A stretch of DNA of 64,000 bases from Nocardia terpenica (lineage in GTDB: Bacteria > Actinomycetota > Actinomycetes > Mycobacteriales > Mycobacteriaceae), in NCBI RefSeq assembly GCF_013186535.1, contig NZ_JABMCZ010000001.1:372001-436000 (forward strand), given 5' to 3'. Shown piece by piece: positions 28,679 through 37,406 of the stretch; position 1 is the stretch's first letter, and each line of letters starts with the position of its first letter. Under the pieces are notes generated by a model. That model made no database searches and was not told the origin of the DNA. It worked only from the letters and a program-made list of their open reading frames with translations. The position numbers were made by a program, and so were the translations under genes.

Positions 28679-28843
28679 GTGAAAACCCCCTGCGACGAGA
28701 AGTAAAGCAATGCAATGCCTCGATCCGATGTGTGTGAGAAAGGCATACCCCTGCGGACTCGGTTCCGACCCCTTCGGATCCGTTGTCCCATATCCCTGTG
28801 ATTCATGAATATATCCGGCGGTTGCGATCGTGTCCAGACCTCG

Positions 28844-28860
28844 CGTGAAAAAGTTTCACG
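28844..28860. promoter_or_regulatory. Palindrome CGTGAAA-AAG-TTTCACG upstream of the nucleotidyltransferase gene
   Basis: Exact 7-bp arms, about 165 nt before the GTG. AT-richer than its surroundings, without a terminator tail; it resembles LacI/TetR-type operators. A shorter palindrome ATTCATGAAT lies at 28801-28810. Confidence 0.5.
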
Positions 28861-28898
28861 GCGGCGCGATCGGGTCGAAATCCGGAAACGCGGACAGT

Positions 28899-28939
28899 CC
28901 GTGATACCCGATGCCTATAATAGACATCGGGTATCACGG
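28899..28939 (-). terminator. 15-bp perfect hairpin after the acyltransferase gene
   Basis: Arms CCGTGATACCCGATG and CATCGGGTATCACGG around an 11-nt AT-rich loop, 10 nt past the stop of the PapA-like gene. On the plus strand it is followed by a TTTT tract. It probably ends the acyl operon before the nucleotidyltransferase promoter. Confidence 0.65.
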
Positions 28940-28949
28940 GCTGTTTTCG

Positions 28950-30218
28950 TCAGTGCTTTATCAGGCGGCGCAATACCTCGCTCAACGCGTCCAAGCGACG
29001 CTGTGAATCCCGTTTCTCCTCCGGCGACGGCGAATGGTGCTCGATGCCCAGCCGTCCGTTGAAGGTGCTGGCGGTGTAGCGGGACACATTCGTCGGCCGC
29101 GCGTGCCCGACCGGGGCCTTGGTGCGGCGCGCGGAGTGGAAGTTGGTCATCCGCAGGTCGTCGGGCAGCTGCAACCGCGGGATGCGGCCCCAGTTGGTGA
29201 GGCTGATGATGGCGGGCCCCCGCTGCTGTGCCGGTGCGCCCGAGTCCTGGGCCGCCTCCGCGTTCTGTGCCCGCGCGCCCGCCGAACGGTATTCGGCCAG
29301 ATCGAGGAAGCTGGTCAGCAGGGAGTCGTCGCTCATCCGGGCCTTCAGCTGGTCGCCGACCGCCCGGCCGATGGTGACGGCATCGGGTTCGGCGATCTCG
29401 GGGACCTCGAAGCCGATGTAGCCCAGCACGATCGTGCCCTCGGTGGGGCCGACCGGTGGCGTGAAGCGGTGGCGGATGTTCACCGGGAAGATGTACTGGA
29501 ACTCGGCCAGCGGGCGGCCGCTCACCTCCGCCTCCGCGAGCAGGATCGCCCCGGACAGCAGGCCGTTGATGGTGACGTGCTCGCGGTGGCCGAGGTCCAC
29601 CAGCGCGGTGGTCTCGGCCTCGGTCAGGCGGAACTGCGCCGACCGCTGCACGACCTCGACCCGCTCCGGCTCGGGCGCGGGAGACCGCGGCGCCTCGGAC
29701 GGCGCTGCCGCGGACCGCCTTTCGATGCCGCGCTCGGCCAGCAGCTCCTCCAGCGACTTCGGGAACGGGCGGCGCGGCAGGTCGACGGTCGCGCCCGCGA
29801 GCGCGGCGGAGTACGCCGACCACAGCGAGGTGAGCACCTCCAGGAAGAAGCTGCCGTCGGAGATGCTGTGATTGCCCATCAGCGCCACGCTCGACTCGTC
29901 GCCGTTGCCGACGACATTGAGCGCGCTCAGCGCCCGGCTCGAGTCCATGGCCGCACCCGTCAGCGGTTCGTCCGGGTCGCCCTCGTGGAACCGCGGCTCC
30001 GGAGTGTCGGCGGACTCCACCAGGTAGGTCTCGCCGTCGCTGGTCTGTAGCGTGGCCGCCAGTACCGGAAAGGCTTGACACACCGCCGAATAGGCCGCCT
30101 GCAGGGCATCCCGATCGATTCGGCCCACCGTCCGCATCACGTATCCGGAGAACGCGTCGTTCTGGGCGAAGGACTTCTCGGTAGGCGCCAGCGGCCGCCT
30201 GAATCCGACTTCGGTCAT
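28950..30218 (-). CDS. PapA/condensation-type acyltransferase
   Basis: A 422-residue protein of the PapA5/alcohol acyltransferase type. It has the HHxxxDG-like active-site motif as NHSISDGSFF near residue 118 and the second-half DFGWG-equivalent region (ISLTNWGRIPRL) near 335. A low-complexity insert rich in Ala, Pro and Glu is at about 165-190. Such enzymes move an acyl group from CoA or a carrier to a hydroxyl. Being last in the operon after the ligase (18-nt gap) implies that it transfers the acyl group made there onto the macrolide or its sugar. ATG with GGTGAG upstream. Confidence 0.85.
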   Translation of the reverse strand: MTEVGFRRPLAPTEKSFAQNDAFSGYVMRTVGRIDRDALQAAYSAVCQAFPVLAATLQTSDGETYLVESADTPEPRFHEGDPDEPLTGAAMDSSRALSALNVVGNGDESSVALMGNHSISDGSFFLEVLTSLWSAYSAALAGATVDLPRRPFPKSLEELLAERGIERRSAAAPSEAPRSPAPEPERVEVVQRSAQFRLTEAETTALVDLGHREHVTINGLLSGAILLAEAEVSGRPLAEFQYIFPVNIRHRFTPPVGPTEGTIVLGYIGFEVPEIAEPDAVTIGRAVGDQLKARMSDDSLLTSFLDLAEYRSAGARAQNAEAAQDSGAPAQQRGPAIISLTNWGRIPRLQLPDDLRMTNFHSARRTKAPVGHARPTNVSRYTASTFNGRLGIEHHSPSPEEKRDSQRRLDALSEVLRRLIKH

Positions 30219-30236
30219 ACGATACTCACCTTCCCA

Positions 30237-31343
30237 TTAATAGATGCCCTCGATCACTTGCTCCCCGCCGAAGACGTCGACGGGTTTCGGACCGGCCACC
30301 GAGTCGCCGACCTGGCCCGGTCGGCCCTCGACCCGGATCGCGCTGTCGCGCTCCAGGTTGTTCGGCAGGAACATGCCCTTGCTGACGTGGTTCATGACGA
30401 CCTGGCCGCGCTGTCCGTAGGGGACGGGTTCGCGGGTGTCCGGGTCGACGACGCGGAAGGTCACGATCGGGCTGCGCGGGTCGTAGACGATCTCCTCGTC
30501 CGGGCTGACCCCGGCGCGTTCGCGCGCGCCCTCCAGGACCAGCGCGCTGTTGTACCGGCTGATCAGGGTGACGTCGGGAAAGTGCTCGTGGGCCAACAGG
30601 AATCGGTCGTCGGCGGTCATGTGCGCGCCGCCCCAGAACACGACCTTGATCTTGGCGTTGATCAGCTTGGCGATCCGCGGGCGGTCCGCGCACGCCTTCA
30701 GCAGCTGCGGGGTGGTCACCAACATCCCGACCTGCTGGCTGTCCAGGATGTGCTCGATCTGGTCGAGGATGTGCTCGACGTACGCCTTCGCCTCCTCGGT
30801 CGCGCCGCGCCGGATGAGCTTCTTGACCCAGCGCGGGTCGATGTCGATGGAGAACTTGACCGTGTTCTGCCGCGCCACCACCCAGTCGTACTGCGAGCCG
30901 ATCTTGTGCGGTCCGGTGGGCGCGGCCACCAGGATGTTCGACGGCTCCCGCCCGCTGAACACCGGACCGGCGAGCATGCGGTCGATGGACGCCTCGATCC
31001 AGTCCGGCATCAGGATGACCCGCTTGGGCGCGCCGGTGGTGCCGCCGGTCTCGAAGACCTTGGGCGCGGGCGGATTCGGGCCGTAGCCGCGCGGGATGAG
31101 GTCCTCCACGGCGACGTCGCGCAGCTCGTCGACGACATTCGGGAACAGTTTCAGGTCGTCGAAGGTGCGCACGTCGCGCAGCGGATCGAAGTCGAGGCGC
31201 TGGGCGCGGCTCAGCCAGAACGGGGACCCGGTCTCCTCGCCGAAATGCCATGCGACCGCGACCCGGAGGTATTCGTCGGGGTCGGTCGGATGGACGGCGG
31301 GGTCGATGATGGCCCATTTCGGGTCCGCGCTGAGGCTCGTCAT
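30237..31343 (-). CDS. AMP-dependent CoA ligase, PaaK-like
   Basis: A 368-residue adenylate-forming enzyme with P-loop GGTTGAPKRV near residue 95 and VFWGGAHMT near 215. It is shorter than typical phenylacetate-CoA ligases (about 430): the C-terminal lid domain looks trimmed, so some half-reaction may be altered. It activates a carboxylic acid as acyl-AMP/CoA, probably for the acyltransferase encoded next. ATG with GGAGGG nearby; it overlaps the upstream gene by ATGA. Confidence 0.82.
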   Translation of the reverse strand: MTSLSADPKWAIIDPAVHPTDPDEYLRVAVAWHFGEETGSPFWLSRAQRLDFDPLRDVRTFDDLKLFPNVVDELRDVAVEDLIPRGYGPNPPAPKVFETGGTTGAPKRVILMPDWIEASIDRMLAGPVFSGREPSNILVAAPTGPHKIGSQYDWVVARQNTVKFSIDIDPRWVKKLIRRGATEEAKAYVEHILDQIEHILDSQQVGMLVTTPQLLKACADRPRIAKLINAKIKVVFWGGAHMTADDRFLLAHEHFPDVTLISRYNSALVLEGARERAGVSPDEEIVYDPRSPIVTFRVVDPDTREPVPYGQRGQVVMNHVSKGMFLPNNLERDSAIRVEGRPGQVGDSVAGPKPVDVFGGEQVIEGIY

Positions 31344-32770
31344 GAATTCCCTCCGGAGTGATGGGTGCTGAGCAGTTGCATGGTCGGCCGCGCGTCGGGC
31401 GCCTCGATCAGCCCGCGGATCTCGCGGGCGATGGCCGCGGCGGTCGCGGCGTCGTAGCGGGTCGCGGCGTTGAGCGTGAACTTGCGGTCCAGCTCGGCAT
31501 CGGTCAGCGGCCGGTGCGGCCCACCGCGATTGGTGTCGCGGGCGACCCGTTCGGTGCGGCCGTCGGCGAGGCGCACCGTCACCCGCGCCGGGAACTGGTC
31601 GGGGAAGATGGCGGTGCACTCGGGGTCCGCGTGGCAGGTGACCTTGCCCGCCAGCGCGACGACCTCGGCGCGGTGCGCCGCGGCATCGGTGAAATCCTCG
31701 ACGTACAGGCCCAATCCGCCGCCGCCGAGCAGGGCGGCGGCGACGGTGTACGGGCCGGAGAATGCGGCCGCGTATCCGGTGGCGGGCGCGGCCTTGGCGG
31801 CCGCCGGTTCGGCGATGGTGCGCAGCACCGGTTCCGGCACCCCGAGTTCGATGGCGCGAACTTCGTCGGGGCGCACGCCGCGGCGGCGCAGCTCGAGGGC
31901 GGCGTCGATGCCGGTGTGTGTGAAGTGGTTGCACGGATAGGGTTTCACGTGCATGCGGTCGCTGTGCCAGTGCTCGCCGAGCCCGTCGGTGACCCGCTCC
32001 GGGCGCGCCCGGTCGCCGCAGAATGCCTGGAAGAAGCCGAAGCGTCCCTCCAGCACGGTCGGCGGCCCGGTGAGCCCGGCGACCGCGAGTTGGGCCGCGG
32101 TGACGCCGCAGTGCGCGGCCCAGCCGGTCTGGATGCGCTTGACCGTGCCGCCGGTGCGGTTCGCCTCGATCAGGCCGCTGGCCATGCTGGCCGCGATGCT
32201 CGCCGCGGCCGCGATGGTGGCGGCATCGCCCGCCAGCACCATGGCCGCCGCCACCGCCGAGCCGACGGCCCCGCAGATGCTGGTCGCGTGCTGGCCGCGG
32301 TCGAAGAAGATCGAATTGCGTTGTTCCGCATCGTATCCGGCCATGCCGAGCCGGATGCACACCTCGGTGCCGACCGCGAGGGCGTCCAGCAGGCGGGGGC
32401 CGTCGGCGCCGGTGGCCTCGGCCACGGCCAGCACGGTGGGCACCACGCAGGCGCTGGGGTGCAGCACCGAGGGCAGGTGGGTGTCGTCGTAGTCCATGCA
32501 GTGCGCGAGCGTGCCGTTGACGAATGCGGCCGACGCGCTGGGCATCCGGTCGCGCTGCCCGATCACGGTGCAGTCCGGGGAGGCGCCCCACTGGCGGGTG
32601 ACGGCGAGGACGGTGTCCCGAATCGGTTGTGCCGAGCCGAGAATCATCACGCCGACGGTGTCCAGCACCGCGCGGGCGGCCGGATCGCGCCGGGTGCGCG
32701 GCAGTCCGTGCTTCACCACGTGTTCGGCGAAGTCGGCCACCTCGTCGATGAGCCCCCGCACCGCGCTCAT
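31340..32770 (-). CDS. MmgE/PrpD-family protein (methylcitrate dehydratase / cis-aconitate decarboxylase fold)
   Basis: A 476-residue protein with family blocks AHCMDYDDTHLPSVLHPSAC near residue 90, GAVGSAVAAAMVLAG, the VKPYPCNHFTH region near residue 290, and a C-terminal small domain. The family includes 2-methylcitrate dehydratase and cis-aconitate decarboxylase, which makes itaconate. In this operon it would dehydrate or decarboxylate a branched di- or tricarboxylate. ATGA overlaps link it to both neighbours. The substrate is unproven. Confidence 0.85.
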   Translation of the reverse strand: MSAVRGLIDEVADFAEHVVKHGLPRTRRDPAARAVLDTVGVMILGSAQPIRDTVLAVTRQWGASPDCTVIGQRDRMPSASAAFVNGTLAHCMDYDDTHLPSVLHPSACVVPTVLAVAEATGADGPRLLDALAVGTEVCIRLGMAGYDAEQRNSIFFDRGQHATSICGAVGSAVAAAMVLAGDAATIAAAASIAASMASGLIEANRTGGTVKRIQTGWAAHCGVTAAQLAVAGLTGPPTVLEGRFGFFQAFCGDRARPERVTDGLGEHWHSDRMHVKPYPCNHFTHTGIDAALELRRRGVRPDEVRAIELGVPEPVLRTIAEPAAAKAAPATGYAAAFSGPYTVAAALLGGGGLGLYVEDFTDAAAHRAEVVALAGKVTCHADPECTAIFPDQFPARVTVRLADGRTERVARDTNRGGPHRPLTDAELDRKFTLNAATRYDAATAAAIAREIRGLIEAPDARPTMQLLSTHHSGGNS

Positions 32771-33606
32771 CGGCCGCTGCTCACGATGGCGAGCGGGCGG
32801 ATCGGCGAGCCGGTGGCGCCGACGATGTTCAGCGGGGCCAGGACGAACGCGAATTCGGCGATGCCGCGGTCGGCGAGGTCGGTGAGCCGCAGGTGCTCCA
32901 TGATGTGAATACCGTTGTCCACGAGCAGGATTCGATGTACGGGCAGGGTGGCGTGGCCGCGGCCCGGATGCACCTGCTCGAAGGCCGAGGTGTCCGCGCC
33001 CGCCGCCGCGACCTCGTGCCGGGCCAGCCACCGCGCGGCATCGGGGGTGACCCCGGGGACGCCGGATTCGAAGCCCAGATAGCGCTGCGGCTGCGTCCAC
33101 AGCGTGCCCCAGCCGGTGTTGACCAGGCACACCCCGCCGGGCTGCGGCCGCACCCCGGCCCGCTCCGCCGCCTCGGCCAGCTCCTCGGCGGTAATGCCGT
33201 GACCGCCCGGAAGATGCTGTACGCCATGCAGTTTCGCGATGTCCAGCAGGATGCCGTGGCAGATCCGCGGCGCGATGGTGTCCACGCCGTGCACGCTGAA
33301 CGCGCCGCCGGTCTGGGCGGCCATGCAGTCCACGCCGTCGTAGAGGAAGCCGTCCTGCGACACGTGGGCGAGGGCGTCGATGTGCGTGCCGACGTGGCCG
33401 CCGGTCATGATCATCTCGCTGGCCGCGGAGCCGCCGTCCTCGCGGACCATGTCGCCGTGGCGGCGCGCGAGCACCATCCGGAAGCCGGGATGGTTGGGGG
33501 AGCAGGGCATTCCGTTCGCCAGCGGCTGGGCCAGGTCGATGGTCTGCACGCCCGCGGCGACCGCGGCCAGCAGCGGGTCGGCGATCCGGTGCGAAATCTC
33601 GGTCAC
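32767..33606 (-). CDS. Cyclase-family (kynurenine formamidase fold) hydrolase
   Basis: A 279-residue protein with the metal-binding signature GGHVGTHIDALAH (HxGTHxDxxxH) near residue 70, which binds zinc or manganese. Members hydrolyse formamides, isatin or cyclic esters. GTG start overlapping the upstream stop by four bases. In this operon it may open a lactone/anhydride or hydrolyse a thioester-derived intermediate. It is not obviously tied to the distant kynureninase. Confidence 0.83.
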   Translation of the reverse strand: MTEISHRIADPLLAAVAAGVQTIDLAQPLANGMPCSPNHPGFRMVLARRHGDMVREDGGSAASEMIMTGGHVGTHIDALAHVSQDGFLYDGVDCMAAQTGGAFSVHGVDTIAPRICHGILLDIAKLHGVQHLPGGHGITAEELAEAAERAGVRPQPGGVCLVNTGWGTLWTQPQRYLGFESGVPGVTPDAARWLARHEVAAAGADTSAFEQVHPGRGHATLPVHRILLVDNGIHIMEHLRLTDLADRGIAEFAFVLAPLNIVGATGSPIRPLAIVSSGR

Positions 33607-34484
33607 GGCTGCACGTTCCCGACCAGGTCCAGGGCGCTGGCCAGCCGCAGCGTCTGGCGCGCGTTGGCGATGGCGGGCGGGCCGACCATCTTGCCGTTGC
33701 CGTCCATCACGATCGACTGATTGGTGTCCTCGGCGAGCGCGGCCACCGCGCAGATCTCCATCGCCTCCTCGATCTCGTGCGGTTGCGGGGTGAAGACGCG
33801 GTGGATGATCGGCAGCTGCGACGGGTGGATGGCCATGCGGCCGATGAAGCCGAGCGCCTTGCCGTGCACGCTGGTCAGCTCGAGGCCCTCCAGATTCCGC
33901 GGATCGGGGAACACGCTTTGCAGCGGATTCGGCAGTCCGGCGGCCCGGGACGCGATGATCGCCCGGGTGCGGGCGGCGTCCATGGTGGCGCCCTCCATAT
34001 CGGAGTGCAGGTCGGCGCGCAGATCCGATTCGCCCAGGCCCAGCATGCGCACCGACGGCGCGGCGATGGCGAGCCGGTAGGCGTTCTCCAGCCCGCTGGC
34101 CGTCTCGATGAGCACGTGGATGACGGCCTCGCTGTTGCGCTGCCGCAGCAGCTTGGCCACGTGCCGAATCTCGCTGGGCTGCTCGGCCTTCGCCAGCCGC
34201 ACCCCGGTGAGGCCGACGCCCGCGACGGCGAGCACGTCTTGTTCGCACAGCGTGGAGTGCATCGAATTCAGGCGCACGAAGGTCGGTTTGGGGGTGGGCC
34301 GCGAGGTGATGTCGGCGACGATCTCGCGGGCCTCGACCTTGTGCCGGACCGGGACGCCGTCCTCGAGATCGAGGATCACCGCGTCCGATTCGGACTCGTA
34401 CGCCCGCGTGATCCGGTCCACGTGATGGCCGGGGACGTACAGGCAACTCCGGTAGACCGGATAATCCAGCTGAGAGCCGCTCAT
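33603..34484 (-). CDS. HpcH/HpaI aldolase / CitE-like lyase
   Basis: A 293-residue TIM barrel. Motifs: RSCLYVPGHHVDRI near residue 12, the metal-binding acidic site AVILDLEDGVPVRHK near 37, HVLIETASGLENAYRLA near 125 and GLGESDLRAD near 150. Family members cleave or form beta-hydroxyacyl-CoAs such as citramalyl-CoA and beta-methylmalyl-CoA. Directly downstream of a CoA-transferase, as in itaconate/citramalate pathways. ATGA overlaps at both ends. Confidence 0.87.
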   Translation of the reverse strand: MSGSQLDYPVYRSCLYVPGHHVDRITRAYESESDAVILDLEDGVPVRHKVEAREIVADITSRPTPKPTFVRLNSMHSTLCEQDVLAVAGVGLTGVRLAKAEQPSEIRHVAKLLRQRNSEAVIHVLIETASGLENAYRLAIAAPSVRMLGLGESDLRADLHSDMEGATMDAARTRAIIASRAAGLPNPLQSVFPDPRNLEGLELTSVHGKALGFIGRMAIHPSQLPIIHRVFTPQPHEIEEAMEICAVAALAEDTNQSIVMDGNGKMVGPPAIANARQTLRLASALDLVGNVQP

Positions 34485-35683
34485 CTGCCGGCCTCCTCCT
34501 TCAGCGGGCGGGACAGTAGCTCCTCGGTGTGCGCACCCAGGTGGGGCCCGGCCCACCGGATGCTCCCGGGCGTCTGCGACAGGCGGAACGGGACCGTCGG
34601 CATGGTCACCGTGCCCAGGTCGGCGTCGGGCACCGACACCAGCAGCGACCGCGCCCGGAACTGGGGGTCGGCGGTGATGTCGTCGACCTCGTAGATGGGT
34701 GCGGCCGCGGCCTCGACCCGATCGAATTCGGCCAGCACGTCCGGCCTTTCGCGCGCGGCGATCCAGCGGCCGACGGCCTCGTCGATGAGGTCGCGGTGCG
34801 CGGCGCGGCCGGAACCGTCGGCGAACCACGGCTCCTCGCACAGTTCGGGCCGCCCCGCCAGGCGCATGACCCGCTCGGCGACCGCCCGCGACGGCGCCGA
34901 GATCGCCACCCACCGGTCGTCGGCGCAGCGGTACACGCCGCGGGGGGCGTTGTTGTTGGATCGGTTGCCCAGCCGGGCGGGCTTCACGCCGAAGTGGTCG
35001 TACTCCGACAGCTGCGCGCCGAGCGAGCTGATCAGCGTCTCGGTGATGGCGACGTCGGCGGTCTGCCCGCGGCCCAGCCGGTCTCGGGCGCGCAGCGCGA
35101 TGAGGGTCGCGCAGGCGGCGTGCAGACCGGCGATGGCGTCGCCGAGCGGGAACGAGGGCAGCAGCGGTTCGCCGTCGGGCTCACCGGACATGGCGGCCAG
35201 GCCGCTCATCGCCTCGGCGAGCGTGCCGAAACCGGGTCGGCGGTGGTAGGGGCCGTCCTGGCCGAATGCCGTGACGCGGGTGAGGATCAGCCGGGGGTTG
35301 GTCTCGGCGAGCACGTCGGGGCCCAGGCCCCAGCGCTCCAGGGTGCCGGGCCGGAAGTTCTCGATGACGGCGTCCGCGGTGGCGGCCAGTTCCAGGAAGC
35401 GCGCGGCGTCCTCGGGGTCGGAGAGGTTGAGCGCGACGCTTTTCTTGTTGCGGTTGAACACCTTCCACCACAGCGACTGACCGTCGCGCACCTGGCCGAA
35501 CCGGCGCAGCGGGTCGCCGGACGGATGCTCGATCTTGATCACGTCGGCGCCGTAGTCGGCGAGCATGCGGGCGGCGAAGGGCCCGGCGAGCAGGGTGGAC
35601 GCATCGATGACGGTCAGGCCCGCCAGGGGGAGTTCCGTTTCCGCTGCGGCCCAATCTTGTTCGTCCAACGTCCGACCACCCAT
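34481..35683 (-). CDS. Class III CoA-transferase (CaiB/BaiF family)
   Basis: A 400-residue protein with the N-terminal family block LAGLTVIDASTLLAGPFAARML, ADVIKIEHPSGDPLR, the catalytic aspartate context FPLGDAIAGLHAA near residue 180, and a C-terminal half ending in PFRLSQTPGSIRWAGPHLG. It transfers CoA between carboxylates. First gene of the acyl-supply operon. No clear ribosome site precedes the annotated ATG; an internal TTG eight codons in (after GTGGTCGG) is an alternative start. Confidence 0.88.
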   Translation of the reverse strand: MGGRTLDEQDWAAAETELPLAGLTVIDASTLLAGPFAARMLADYGADVIKIEHPSGDPLRRFGQVRDGQSLWWKVFNRNKKSVALNLSDPEDAARFLELAATADAVIENFRPGTLERWGLGPDVLAETNPRLILTRVTAFGQDGPYHRRPGFGTLAEAMSGLAAMSGEPDGEPLLPSFPLGDAIAGLHAACATLIALRARDRLGRGQTADVAITETLISSLGAQLSEYDHFGVKPARLGNRSNNNAPRGVYRCADDRWVAISAPSRAVAERVMRLAGRPELCEEPWFADGSGRAAHRDLIDEAVGRWIAARERPDVLAEFDRVEAAAAPIYEVDDITADPQFRARSLLVSVPDADLGTVTMPTVPFRLSQTPGSIRWAGPHLGAHTEELLSRPLKEEAGR

Positions 35684-35889
35684 CCGTTATGGCGCGGCCG
35701 ACCGACTCGAGCCGTTGCGGCGCGCATGCCAGAGATATCGCCCGGGCGGCGCGGCGGGCAATGGTTCGCCGCCGATTCCTGGGGGGTTTCGTAGTCTTTC
35801 GGCCCGGCGCGGAGTCTGGGGGATTTCCGGTCGCGGTGTTCCTAGGTTGATCGAGGACGGGCCGGACGAATTCGGTAGGAGCATCGACG
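35684..35889. promoter_or_regulatory. Divergent promoter region with two PimM-like sites
   Basis: CTGGGGGGTTTCGTAG at 35779-35794 and CTGGGGGATTTCCGGT at 35816-35831 each match the PimM consensus at 12 of 16 positions. The second is followed by the same GTGTTC..TAGGTT block as sites 1 and 2. The pair could drive the esterase gene (plus) and the acyl operon (minus). Confidence 0.6.
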
Positions 35890-37239
35890 ATGAGTGACCT
35901 GGTGGTGGAGACGTCGTCCGGGCAGGTACACGGCTGTCTCGACCGCGACGTGCCGAACTGGCGCGGCGTGCCGTACGGGCGGATCGAGGCGCGGTTCCGG
36001 CCTGCCGTCGCGGTGGCGCCGGTCGAGCGGGTGGACGCGAGCGTGTGGGGGCCGGTGGGCTGGCAGGTGCCGATGTACGCGGGGATGCCGCCGCGGTTCG
36101 TGCACCCCGACGCCGTCGAGAACGAGCAGTGCCTGAACCTGAACATCTGGTCGCCCGGCGTCGACGGCAAGCCCCGGCCGGTGCTGGTGTGGCTGCACTT
36201 CGGCGGCCACGTGTACGGCAGCGGCAGCACGCCGTCCATGGACGCCTGGGTGTATGCCGCCCACCACGACGCGGTCATCGTGACCGCGAACTATCGGCTC
36301 GGGCCGTGGGGCTGGCTGTATCTGGGCGAGCTCGATCCGGAGTACGCCGACGGCGCGAATCTTCCCGTGCAGGACCAGATTCTGCTGCTGGAGTGGATCC
36401 GCCAGAATATCGCTCAGTTCGGCGGGGACCCGGGCAATGTGACGCTGTTCGGCTCCTCCTCGGGCGGTTCGGATGTCGGCACGCTGCTGGGCGTCCCGGC
36501 CGCGCAGGGGTTGTTCCACAAGGCCGCCATCTACAGCGGCACCGCCGAGACGCCGGTGAGCCGCGCGGAGGCGGTGCGCCGGGCCGAGCGGTTCATGGCC
36601 GGGGCCGGGAAGCTGGCCGGTTCGGTGCGGGAGCTGTCCGAGGTGGCGAACGTGGGGCTGCGCTACATCCACGGCAAGCAGCTGGAGAAGGACGGCCGGG
36701 TGCCCTACCATCCGTTCGTCGACGGCCGGGTGCTGCCGCGCGAGCCGCTGGCCGCCGTCGCCGACGGGCTGATTCGCGAGGTGCCGCTGCTGATGTCGGT
36801 CACCGCGGCGGAGGCCCAGTTCTACGAGATCATTTCGCCGGACACGATCGACCGCATGTACGCGGCCCGGTCCGGCCCGGACCCCGACGCCGATCGCGAC
36901 ACCAAGATCGAGTTCCTGAGCGACGTCATGTTCTGGCAGCCCACCGAGCGCCTGCTCTCGGCCGCGCGCGCCGCGGGCGGGCGGGGCTGGTGGCAGGTAT
37001 TCGACTACGTGCCCAGCAATTCGCCCAACGGCCACCGCCCGGAATTCCGCGGGCGGCCGATGCACGGGGCCGATGTGCCGACGCTCTTCGTGGACCCGGA
37101 CGACGCCGAGTTGACGGATATCGATCGCGCGGTGGGGGCGGAGGAGCAGCGGGCGCTGATGGGGCTGGCGCGGGACGGGCGGGCGCATTGGCGGGAGTGG
37201 TCGCCGGAGAATGCTGCGCCTTATCGGGTTGGGCCTTAG
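35890..37239 (+). CDS. Type-B carboxylesterase
   Basis: A 449-residue alpha/beta hydrolase. It shows the N-terminal signature WRGVPYGRIEARFRPA, EQCLNLNIWSP, oxyanion loop WLHFGGHVYGSG near residue 102, nucleophile elbow FGSSSGGSDV near 190 (usual GESAG with Ser for Glu), and a probable catalytic His in PMHGADVP near 397. No signal peptide, so intracellular. AGGAG precedes the ATG. It could hydrolyse an ester on the product, act as an unusual cyclase/releasing enzyme, or form part of self-resistance. It ends in the long hairpin at 37243. Confidence 0.85.
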   Translation: MSDLVVETSSGQVHGCLDRDVPNWRGVPYGRIEARFRPAVAVAPVERVDASVWGPVGWQVPMYAGMPPRFVHPDAVENEQCLNLNIWSPGVDGKPRPVLVWLHFGGHVYGSGSTPSMDAWVYAAHHDAVIVTANYRLGPWGWLYLGELDPEYADGANLPVQDQILLLEWIRQNIAQFGGDPGNVTLFGSSSGGSDVGTLLGVPAAQGLFHKAAIYSGTAETPVSRAEAVRRAERFMAGAGKLAGSVRELSEVANVGLRYIHGKQLEKDGRVPYHPFVDGRVLPREPLAAVADGLIREVPLLMSVTAAEAQFYEIISPDTIDRMYAARSGPDPDADRDTKIEFLSDVMFWQPTERLLSAARAAGGRGWWQVFDYVPSNSPNGHRPEFRGRPMHGADVPTLFVDPDDAELTDIDRAVGAEEQRALMGLARDGRAHWREWSPENAAPYRVGP

Positions 37240-37242
37240 GTG

Positions 37243-37291
37243 GGTCTCCCGTTGGTCCCGGCCAAAAGCACGCCGGGACCAACGGGAGACC
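37243..37291 (+). terminator. Repeat element B: 20-bp perfect hairpin built on the dispersed core
   Basis: Twenty perfectly paired bases (37243-37262 with 37272-37291) around loop CAAAAGCAC. The tip of the stem, GTCCCGGC/GCCGGGAC, and the loop are the element core in the same orientation as element D, here without tandem units. It lies 3 nt after the esterase stop and should work as a terminator. Confidence 0.8.
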
Positions 37292-37406
37292 TGACGGGAC
37301 TGCGGGATGGTGGAGCGAAATGCCTTCTCGCACAAGCCCGTCGGCGATCGACCATGCCGATGACAACTGAATCGACCGAAAACAGAAGCAGCAGAAGAAC
37401 AGAACG

